Assembly (NCBI RefSeq): GCF_946481715.1
Contig: NZ_CAMLOV010000001.1
Span: 40,467 to 104,466, forward strand
Length of the DNA stretch: 64,000 nt
Direction of reading: 5' to 3'
DNA from: an uncultured Mucilaginibacter sp.
GTDB taxonomy: Bacteria > Bacteroidota > Bacteroidia > Sphingobacteriales > Sphingobacteriaceae
Under the pieces are notes generated by a model. It was given only the letters and a program-made list of their open reading frames with translations. It was not told the origin of the DNA and searched no databases. This document shows positions 36,275 through 43,622 of the stretch, one piece after another (position 1 is the stretch's first letter; every line of letters begins with the position of its first letter). Position numbers and translations under genes: made by a program.

Positions 36275-38602
36275 ATGATTGCCAATACCGCTCAGAAAAC
36301 TCTCTTTTTATTTGCTACTATCGCTATGGTCACGTTGACACTATTAGTCAACACTGCGCAAGCCCAACCCAACACCGATGACCCGTATATGGGCATCATT
36401 CCCGCTCCTGTATCGTTAAAGAAAGCAGCTGGGGTATTTCCGTTTAATGAATCAACACAAATAAAAGCCGACAACCCAAAGGATAAAGCAGTTTTATTGC
36501 TGGATAACTTTTTGAGGTATAATAGGCGCTATTTTAATAAGATTACCAAGTATAATCCGAAGGCAAGATCGACCGGCGGAAGGAGGTTGGTGCTCACATC
36601 CATTGGCGCTAACAAGTTGCCGGCGGAGGGCTATAAGCTTACCATCACGCCTAAAAAGATAACCATTATCGGCAAGGGCGCAGGGCTATTTTATGGCATA
36701 CAAACGCTGTTGCAGTTGTTCGCCACAGAGGTTTCGCCTACAGAAAGATTGCCTTGCGTAACTATTGAAGACGCGCCCAGGTTTGGTTACCGTGGCATGA
36801 TGCTGGATGTATCGCGCCACTTTTTTACGGTTGACCAGGTTAAACAAGTGATAGAATTGCTGGCAGCCTATAAGCTCAACACTTTCCACTGGCATTTGGT
36901 AGATGGGCAGGGCTGGCGCATCCAGATAAAAAAATACCCGAAGCTAACAGATGTTGGCGCTTACCGCCTGCAAACTATGTACGGCAATAACCGCGATTGG
37001 CCTGATAGCCTTAGCTATGGTGGTTTTTATACGCAGGATGAGATCCGCGATGTAGTAAAATTTGCTGCCGACCGCTTCATTAGCGTTATCCCCGAAATTG
37101 AAATGCCTGCACACTCAGATGCGGCCCTGCGTGCCTACCCGGAATTGCGCTGCGAGCCTGCCGATCCGAAAAACCCGGCGCGCAGCATCAACGGCATCTA
37201 CTGCCCTACCGAGGAAACTTTTACTTTTTTGGAAAATGTGCTCACCGAAGTGATGGCGCTGTTTCCAAGTAAATACATTCATGTTGGTGGCGATGAGGCC
37301 AATAAACAGCCCTGGAAAGAGTCTGCGTTTGTGCAAAACCTGATGAAGGAAAAAGGGCTGAAGGACGAGAAGGAAGTGCAAAGCTACTTCATCCAGCGGA
37401 TGGAGAAATTCATCAACAGCAAGGGCCGCACCATAATTGGCTGGGACGAAATATTAGAGGGTGGGCTTGCGCCAAACGCCGTAGTAATGAGCTGGCAGGG
37501 CGAAGAAGGCGGCATTGCGGCAGCACGCCAACACCACAACGTGATCATGACGCCGCAAACCACAGGTAATTATTTCGACCATTACCAGAGTGGCTCGCCG
37601 CAGGAGCCGGTATCATTCGGCAGGTATGCGGTGCTAAAGGAAACTTACGATTACGATCCGGTATCTAAGCAATTAACTCCCGAAGAACAAAAATACGTAA
37701 TGGGTACCCAGGGCAACCTGTGGACCGAGTACGTCCCCACGATGGCCAAACTACAGTACCAGATACTGCCGAGGCTGTTTGCTTTAGCTGAAGTAGCCTG
37801 GAGCAGGCCCGAAAACAAAAACTACGATAACTTTGCCGATGTGCGCCTTGCCAACCATTTCGACAGGTTGGAAAACATGGGTTACAACTACCGTGTGCCA
37901 ACGCCCCTGGCAGTGATTGATACCATTTTGTTTGGCCCGAAATTTACTTACACACCAAAATCAGTAGTCCCCGGTGCGCGTATTTACTACACCCTCAACG
38001 GCCGCGAACCACTGGATACGGATTTGGAATATACGTCGCCGGTGACCATTACCATCCCTGCCAACGAGAAACGGGAATTTAAAGCCCGTGTTATCACGCC
38101 GACAGGCCGGCGCAGTATCGCTACGCGGGTGCTGATGTATAACCGCACAATGATGCCTGCCACTGTTTACCCCACGGGCAAGCCCGGCTTAAAATATAAG
38201 CTGGTAAAGGGCCGCTTTACCTCGCCCGACCAATTAGATTATGTAACGCTAACCGATTCGGCAACAACAGATAAATTAAATGCCGAGGCTTTTAAAAAGG
38301 ACAATCCTTATTTTGGAGTGGTTTACGATGGTTATTTTGATATCCCCGAAGATGGTAGTTACAATTTCTCGCAGGCATCCTATACCGATACGCAGCTTTT
38401 TATAGATGGCGAAAAGATCACCGAAAGCGAATACATGCTGCCCCTGGCCAAAGGACTACACAAACTCAAAGTAAAATATGTTTACCAGGTACCGGTACAA
38501 ACACCCGGCAGCAGGGTAAGGCAAACGCCGTTTCGTATTTACATGATAGAGCCTGGAGAATCGAATAAAGGAGAGATAGAACCAACGAGTTTGTTTTATT
38601 GA
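36275..38602 (+). CDS. GH20 beta-N-acetylhexosaminidase with C-terminal carbohydrate-binding regions
   Basis: 775 residues with a signal peptide ending A-Q-A-Q. GH20b N-domain (about 40-165), catalytic TIM barrel (about 168-520) opening R-F-G-Y-R-G-M-M-L-D-V-S-R-H-F, and the substrate-assisted catalytic pair D340-E341 in H-V-G-G-D-E-A. W-T-E-Y and A-E-V-A-W-S close the active site. Next come a chitobiase-type beta-sandwich (about 545-630, Y-Y-T-L-N-G-R-E-P) and a PA14-like beta domain (about 640-775, F-D-I-P-E-D-G-S-Y-N-F). It would release terminal GlcNAc or GalNAc from chitin, glycans or peptidoglycan fragments. Confidence 0.94.
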   Translation: MIANTAQKTLFLFATIAMVTLTLLVNTAQAQPNTDDPYMGIIPAPVSLKKAAGVFPFNESTQIKADNPKDKAVLLLDNFLRYNRRYFNKITKYNPKARSTGGRRLVLTSIGANKLPAEGYKLTITPKKITIIGKGAGLFYGIQTLLQLFATEVSPTERLPCVTIEDAPRFGYRGMMLDVSRHFFTVDQVKQVIELLAAYKLNTFHWHLVDGQGWRIQIKKYPKLTDVGAYRLQTMYGNNRDWPDSLSYGGFYTQDEIRDVVKFAADRFISVIPEIEMPAHSDAALRAYPELRCEPADPKNPARSINGIYCPTEETFTFLENVLTEVMALFPSKYIHVGGDEANKQPWKESAFVQNLMKEKGLKDEKEVQSYFIQRMEKFINSKGRTIIGWDEILEGGLAPNAVVMSWQGEEGGIAAARQHHNVIMTPQTTGNYFDHYQSGSPQEPVSFGRYAVLKETYDYDPVSKQLTPEEQKYVMGTQGNLWTEYVPTMAKLQYQILPRLFALAEVAWSRPENKNYDNFADVRLANHFDRLENMGYNYRVPTPLAVIDTILFGPKFTYTPKSVVPGARIYYTLNGREPLDTDLEYTSPVTITIPANEKREFKARVITPTGRRSIATRVLMYNRTMMPATVYPTGKPGLKYKLVKGRFTSPDQLDYVTLTDSATTDKLNAEAFKKDNPYFGVVYDGYFDIPEDGSYNFSQASYTDTQLFIDGEKITESEYMLPLAKGLHKLKVKYVYQVPVQTPGSRVRQTPFRIYMIEPGESNKGEIEPTSLFY

Positions 38603-38617
38603 GAGATTTGATTTTTT

Positions 38618-38730
38618 AACGTCTTGCCGAATTTATTTCGGCATCCCACGCGGCAGGTAAACGAAATGCAAAGCAGCTTAGCAAAGCAGCGCCTTTATGA
38701 TGGGGTGCTGAAAAAATTTCTGCATGACGA
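38618..38730. repeat. Dispersed palindrome-ended intergenic repeat, copy 2
   Basis: Runs from AACGTCTTGCCGAATTTATT to CTGCATGACGA and aligns along its full length with 6748-6861, including the interior ATGATGGGGTGCTGAAAAAA. It lies in the gap between the convergent GH20 and NrtR-type genes. Confidence 0.8.
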
Positions 38731-38761
38731 TTGATAATTTAAAGTTCAGCTGACCAGGTAA

Positions 38762-39538
38762 TCAGCTTAAAACCACCCCATTTTTCAAAGCATCATCATA
38801 ACGTTCTTTATCAAAGCGGTACAAATGCGGCGAGCGGTGCGGGCCGATACTGCGTTTCTCGTCAAGTTTTACCAGCAGCCCAAGCGCGATCAATTTCTTT
38901 GGGAAATTACTGATATCGAGTTTTTTGCCCAGCAAAGTTTCGTACAGTGCGTGTATCTCGGCAAGCGTAAATTTCTCGGGCAGCATATTGTAACCTATCG
39001 GGTAATGGTACAGGTGTATACGCATGGTATGCAGCGCCTCGCGTACCATTTCATCATGGTCGAATTCCAGCGCCGGCAGGTTATCTATATCAAACCATCC
39101 GCAATCGATGCTCATCATATCCGGCTGCAAAACCGTTCGCGAAAAATCCGTTATCGCATAAAAGCCTACAGAGATGGTTTGATCTATCAGCCAGTTGCCG
39201 CGGCCGACCTTTACGCCTAAAATTTGCCCCCACTTTTCCTCATCAAACTCCTCAAACCTGGCGCGGTTTGGGTCGCCAAAGGTTTTAAACTGCTGCAAAA
39301 AAAGGTTATCTACACCGCTGCGTTCCTTCACGTTCCTCGCCGCCGCCTCTACCAGCTTTTCGGTGCGTTTGATATAACCACCGGGCAGGCACCAGCCTGG
39401 TACCGCTTTATGCCTTATCAGCAATAGTTTCAGTTGTTGCTCGTGGTAACCAAATATTGCGCAATCTAAAGACACATGCGGAATGTACAGCTTATGCCCG
39501 TTCAGTATAAAATCTTCTATCTCCTGCTGTGTTAACAT
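38762..39538 (-). CDS. NrtR-type transcriptional regulator (degenerate Nudix domain plus winged helix)
   Basis: 258 residues. N-terminal Nudix fold (about 20-150), with the box starting at G54 and keeping E60, R68, E72 and G75, but two of the metal-binding Glu of R-E-U-x-E-E-x-G are replaced (N69 and R73), so hydrolysis is unlikely. The C-terminal part (about 170-250), K-F-T-L-A-E-I-H-A-L-Y-E-T-L-L-G-K, is the winged helix of the NrtR/Nudix-related regulators, which use the dead Nudix pocket to sense sugar or nucleotide effectors. Divergent from a TIM-barrel gene across a 120-base gap holding a 21-base palindrome. Confidence 0.88.
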   Translation of the reverse strand: MLTQQEIEDFILNGHKLYIPHVSLDCAIFGYHEQQLKLLLIRHKAVPGWCLPGGYIKRTEKLVEAAARNVKERSGVDNLFLQQFKTFGDPNRARFEEFDEEKWGQILGVKVGRGNWLIDQTISVGFYAITDFSRTVLQPDMMSIDCGWFDIDNLPALEFDHDEMVREALHTMRIHLYHYPIGYNMLPEKFTLAEIHALYETLLGKKLDISNFPKKLIALGLLVKLDEKRSIGPHRSPHLYRFDKERYDDALKNGVVLS

Positions 39539-39581
39539 ACGCTAAATTAACATTCTGCGGCTTAAATTATGCTTAAAATTT

Positions 39582-39602
39582 ATTTAGTGAATTTCACTAA
39601 AT
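39582..39602. promoter_or_regulatory. 21-bp perfect palindrome, probable operator of the NrtR-type regulator
   Basis: ATTTAGTGAA, one central T, then TTCACTAAAT: both 10-base arms match exactly. It lies 44 bases before the regulator start and 57 bases before the TIM-barrel gene start, placed to control both. Confidence 0.7.
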
Positions 39603-39658
39603 AGTAAAATATTGTATCTACCTTCATTTTCATAAACCTACTAACCACGAAGCCATTC

Positions 39659-40651
39659 ATGACAACTAACCGCAGACATTTTATCAGGCAGGCTGCCATG
39701 GGCGCCGCCGGATTGGGTTTGGCAGCTACCCTGCCCGAATATTTATATGCCAATACCAGCAAAGAACTGTTTTTTAAACTTGCTGTTTCGCAATTTTCCT
39801 TCGCAAGCCAGTTTTGGACAGGTAAGCTGAAACCATTAGATTTTGCAGCCAAGGCAAAAGAGCTGGGCATACCCGGGCTGGATTACTGCTCCATGTTCTT
39901 CGCTAACAAGGCAAAGGATGCAGCTTTTTTGGCCGACCTAAAGCAACGCGCGGCAGATAATGGCAGTTACAACTTGCGCATTATGATAGACGGCGAAGGC
40001 GTATTAGGTGACCTGGACGAGGCCATCCGTTTAAAGGCCGTAGACAACCACTACAAATGGATAGATGCTGCTGCCACCTTGGGTTGCCCCATGATAAGAG
40101 TGAATGTGGAAGGTGAGGGCAACCCTGCCGATGTAGCTAAGGCTGCTGTAGATAGTTTAGGCAGGCTGATAGAATACGGAAAAAAAAGCAAGGTAGATGT
40201 TATTGTAGAGAACCATGTGGGTATATCGTGCAACGGCGCCTGGCTGGCCGATGTAATGAAGCAGGTAAACAGCAAGCACTGCGGCGTACTGGCCGATTTC
40301 GGCAACTTCTGCATTAACCGCACCAAACCAAAAACCAATGATATTGCCGGATATATGGAAACAAAGTGCCTGGAAGAATACGATAAATATAAAGGCATAA
40401 CCGAACTGATGCCTTACGCTAAGGGTGTACATGCCAAATCGCACTACTTTACCGAGGATGGCAAAGACCCGGAAACCGACTTTTACAAGATGTTTAAGAT
40501 CATCAAAAAATCGGGCTTTAACGGGTGGGTGAGTATTGAATATGAAGGCGGCTTATTGAAAATGTACACCAAGGATGCAAAATACCCCGATGATTATGCA
40601 GGCACCACAGCCACCAAAAACCTGGTAGAGAAAGCAGGGCGCATGGCTTAA
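39659..40651 (+). CDS. Tat-exported sugar phosphate isomerase/epimerase-like TIM barrel protein
   Basis: 330 residues. The N-terminus N-R-R-H-F-I-R-Q-A-A-M-G-A-A-G-L-G-L-A-A has the twin arginine and hydrophobic stretch of a Tat signal, so the protein is probably exported already folded. The rest is a xylose isomerase-like (AP endonuclease 2 superfamily) TIM barrel with V-E-N-H-V-G, L-A-D-F-G-N-F and G-V-H-A-K-S-H-Y, and S-I-E-Y-E-G near the end, whose Glu/His/Asp residues would bind a divalent metal. Likely an epimerase or isomerase of a sugar or cyclitol. Divergent from the NrtR-type regulator and probably its target. Confidence 0.87.
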   Translation: MTTNRRHFIRQAAMGAAGLGLAATLPEYLYANTSKELFFKLAVSQFSFASQFWTGKLKPLDFAAKAKELGIPGLDYCSMFFANKAKDAAFLADLKQRAADNGSYNLRIMIDGEGVLGDLDEAIRLKAVDNHYKWIDAAATLGCPMIRVNVEGEGNPADVAKAAVDSLGRLIEYGKKSKVDVIVENHVGISCNGAWLADVMKQVNSKHCGVLADFGNFCINRTKPKTNDIAGYMETKCLEEYDKYKGITELMPYAKGVHAKSHYFTEDGKDPETDFYKMFKIIKKSGFNGWVSIEYEGGLLKMYTKDAKYPDDYAGTTATKNLVEKAGRMA

Positions 40652-40693
40652 GCACGTTTAGAAGTAAAGCTTTTTGCTTGAACTGCCCACATA

Positions 40694-40733
40694 ATTATCC
40701 GGAAGGTGTTATTTAATTATTATTCCAGATAAT
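40694..40733. terminator. Possible weak hairpin between convergent genes
   Basis: Arms ATTATCCGGAA and TTCCAGATAAT pair with one mismatch around an 18-base A/T-rich loop. It lies between the TIM-barrel gene and the convergent phosphatase gene. There is no T-run right after it, so termination is doubtful. Confidence 0.3.
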
Positions 40734-40800
40734 CATTATGAAAGCCTCCATGCCTAAGGGAGCTCCTGCGCCATTTTGATTCGCTCAAAACGAGATAGAG

Positions 40801-42138
40801 TTATTTTACGTTTTTTAAATACTTAAGCATATTGCCCGATGGATTGGCCCTGATAAGCGCCAGTTTTTGCAGGTAATATTTTTTAACATCACCCCAGGCA
40901 TAAAAATTGGGGCTTGTTGCCTTTAAACCGGGTATAGCAGCGTCCTTTTCATTCAGCAGGCATCGCAGCAGGTAATTGCCGGCTTTGTTTTTATACAATA
41001 TCCACTGCACATTGGCGCTAAGTGGTATAACCTTGCCCGACTGCCACTTTTTATTAATGAGTTGAATGTAAGTACCCGACTGGTTAGAGGCATTTAAATT
41101 AAGCAAAGCCGCAAAAGGCGAAATCGTTTCCGCATGAGAAAAACGCAGGTTGGCGCTTACGTTTTTACCGGTAATGTAATCGCCCGTTGTTTTTAGGAAA
41201 TCGACAAGTAGCGGCGCGGCAATTTTAACCTGTATGCCATTCGCATCCGTACCAGGCCCCTTCAGGAAAAAATCTTCGGCTATGTCCACATGGCTCAAGG
41301 TGGCCAATTCGGCACAGGTGAAAAAGTTTTGAAAGCTAAGGTCCTGCGCATTAAAGCCGGCTTGTTTTATTTCCTGCTGTAGAGAGTAAACTATTGTAGC
41401 AAAGCCAAACAGGTCGTTCACAAAATCATTTCGGTTGGCAGGTTTAAGCGATTGGTTAAAATCAGAAGAAAAAAATCGTGCGGTCACCCTGTTGTTTACT
41501 TCGGTTATGCTTAAATAATCTTTCAGGTCATCCATTATTTTTTGCCAGCTGCCATTTTTTTCAAAATCGAGGTAAGCGGGTGCGAGGTCGTAAAAGCGCA
41601 GGGTGGTATCATTGATCCCCTGCTCGATAATAGTTGCGTTTTTTAGTAGTGGCTGTAGGCCTTTTAAAAATGCATCGGCACTTTGGCGGGTGCGTACCTC
41701 TTTGGTAACGGTAATGGTAAGTTTAGGCCTATTGGCAAAAACGGTAGTGTTATTTTTGTACAGGCGGGATGCAATGCCCATCAATTCAGCGGCACCCTCT
41801 GCCGAAATGGATTTTGTGTTCCCTTTCTCTACCTTCTCTAAGGCCAGCACCATTTTCCGCAACTGCTGGCCTAAGGGGCTTAAAGCTTTCGCGCTATCTG
41901 CCGTCGACAGTAATTTATATATATAGCTGGTAGCCGGCGCCTTGGTAAGATGGCGTGCGCCATGCCTCCCCACATAGTTTATAAATACGGCATGGTATCC
42001 ATCGGGGGTCTTAACTGCATTGGGCTGTGGTTGGGCATAAAGCGTTTTTGTGCCGAGGAAATCGTTATCGCACTGTTGCGCATTTGCATTTAACGCACCC
42101 AAAAAGAATAAGGACAACAATAAGAATGATCTGATCAT
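40801..42138 (-). CDS. MINPP-like histidine phosphatase (phytase family), exported
   Basis: 445 residues from the ATG at 42138, chosen because M-I-R-S-F-L-L-L-S-L-F-F-L-G begins a clean signal peptide ending A-N-A-Q; a longer frame to 42201 exists. R58-H59-G60-A61-R62-H63 is the phosphohistidine motif of clade-2 histidine phosphatases, and the proton donor motif is H-A-E (in F-S-H-A-E-T) rather than H-D, which marks the multiple inositol polyphosphate phosphatases. It would strip phosphates from phytate or other inositol phosphates in the periplasm or outside. Last gene behind a TonB receptor and a surface lipoprotein. Confidence 0.9.
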   Translation of the reverse strand: MIRSFLLLSLFFLGALNANAQQCDNDFLGTKTLYAQPQPNAVKTPDGYHAVFINYVGRHGARHLTKAPATSYIYKLLSTADSAKALSPLGQQLRKMVLALEKVEKGNTKSISAEGAAELMGIASRLYKNNTTVFANRPKLTITVTKEVRTRQSADAFLKGLQPLLKNATIIEQGINDTTLRFYDLAPAYLDFEKNGSWQKIMDDLKDYLSITEVNNRVTARFFSSDFNQSLKPANRNDFVNDLFGFATIVYSLQQEIKQAGFNAQDLSFQNFFTCAELATLSHVDIAEDFFLKGPGTDANGIQVKIAAPLLVDFLKTTGDYITGKNVSANLRFSHAETISPFAALLNLNASNQSGTYIQLINKKWQSGKVIPLSANVQWILYKNKAGNYLLRCLLNEKDAAIPGLKATSPNFYAWGDVKKYYLQKLALIRANPSGNMLKYLKNVK

Positions 42139-42218
42139 AAGGTTTATAATGGCGTATAAAGATACAGATAGGCTGATTAAAAGCCAATTCTCATTCTTCA
42201 TAAATTATCTATTATTGC

Positions 42219-43610
42219 TTAGTGCTGGTTACCGGTGCCATCTACCTGGTAAGCCCCTAAATCTTTACCCGGCAAGGTAATATTTGCACCCAAAGCCCCT
42301 GTGGACGTTACAAAATTAAACGGCGCAAAATCTGTTTTGCCCTTACCCACGGCAGGCGAACCTGTTTGCAACCTGAAATTATTATTGCCAACCAATACAG
42401 TTGCCGGCGTTTGTTTAGCTACGGTTACCGGGCCTGGATTGACCGCATAATCGTATTGGTTTACATCGTAATTGATAAACAGCGGCGCATTATCTTTTGG
42501 TGTAGTCGAATGAATGTCGCCGGCTTGAAAGGTTGCCACCCCATCAGATACCAAGAACTGGCCCACTATCCCGGCAGAAGAACCATAATAAAGCTGGTTG
42601 TTATATTTGATGTTGGCCACATCGGCATCAGATACAAAACGCATCCCGAAACGGCAATTAACAATTAGGTTGTTATATGCTAAACCACGAGCAGCTTTTT
42701 CAAAATTGATGGAGCCGCCGCGGCCCGATTTTGTTTGGCGGAAACCGCAGTTCACCATGGTGTTGTTATACATGCTTACATTACATTGCACGCCGGAACT
42801 GCCCGAATCTGAAGCTTTTAGTGCGTTGGTTGCCGCGCCTATCAGCAAGTTGTAAGCAATATCGCCAACAGTGCCGCTTTTCATGTTAAAAAACTCGCCG
42901 CCACCCTGACCGCAAAGCTCGAAGGTGTTGCGCATAACGCTGATCTTACCACCTACCACGCGGATGGCATCATCCTTACTGCCAAATATCCATGAATCTT
43001 CGATGATGAAATTGTGTTTGATGCTGCCAAAGTAGATAATATATCGCGGATCGCCTGCGGCGTAAATTGCAGGGTCGTTATTACTGCCCGATGGGCCGCC
43101 TGCCATTTCCAGGTGCGTCCATTTCAGGATGAGGTCGCCACCTGTTGGTGCTGCATTAGTTGGTGTAGCCGCCGACGGCGAGCATACAATACCGCCCCAA
43201 TAGCCTTTAAAAACGTTGCTGTAATCGCCGGTTGCTGCCTGTGCATGTACATCTGCGGCGGTAGCAATGGTGATGTAGTTTGGTGCTTCTTTGGTACCCA
43301 AGCTTATCATAGTGCCGTGGTTGATGATCTCCGGGCTGGTTTCGGCAGTTTTACCATCGCCAATGGCTATCAGTTTTACGCCCGCCTGCATTTGCAGGGT
43401 ATCGCCATCGTTTATAGTAATATCGGTTTTAAAAAAATAAGTTTTGCCTGCCAGTAAGGTGCCCTTAATCGCTCCTTTCAGGGTATCGGTTGTGATGGGC
43501 TGGCTTATTTGGATCACCGCTTTGGATATATCCAGTGTTTCAGTTTTATGGCAAGCGTTTAATAACAGCAGGCTGCAAAACGCGGGTATTAGTATTTTAA
43601 ATGCTTTCAT
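42219..43610 (-). CDS. Beta-helix surface lipoprotein paired with a TonB-dependent receptor
   Basis: 463 residues. Lipoprotein signal peptide with lipidation at the Cys of L-L-N-A-C (residue 20). The body looks like a right-handed parallel beta-helix: repeated short strands with Asn ladders (Y-N-N-T-M-V-N-C, Y-N-N-L-I-V-N-C) and landmarks G-Y-W-G-G-I-V-C, G-S-K-D-D-A-I-R-V-V-G-G. The same W-G-G-I and D-D-A landmarks occur in the lipoprotein at 46600-48057, so the two are distant homologues. It follows the TonB receptor at 43623 by 12 bases and precedes the phosphatase by 80. Confidence 0.8.
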   Translation of the reverse strand: MKAFKILIPAFCSLLLLNACHKTETLDISKAVIQISQPITTDTLKGAIKGTLLAGKTYFFKTDITINDGDTLQMQAGVKLIAIGDGKTAETSPEIINHGTMISLGTKEAPNYITIATAADVHAQAATGDYSNVFKGYWGGIVCSPSAATPTNAAPTGGDLILKWTHLEMAGGPSGSNNDPAIYAAGDPRYIIYFGSIKHNFIIEDSWIFGSKDDAIRVVGGKISVMRNTFELCGQGGGEFFNMKSGTVGDIAYNLLIGAATNALKASDSGSSGVQCNVSMYNNTMVNCGFRQTKSGRGGSINFEKAARGLAYNNLIVNCRFGMRFVSDADVANIKYNNQLYYGSSAGIVGQFLVSDGVATFQAGDIHSTTPKDNAPLFINYDVNQYDYAVNPGPVTVAKQTPATVLVGNNNFRLQTGSPAVGKGKTDFAPFNFVTSTGALGANITLPGKDLGAYQVDGTGNQH

Positions 43611-43622
43611 CGTTGTGGTATA

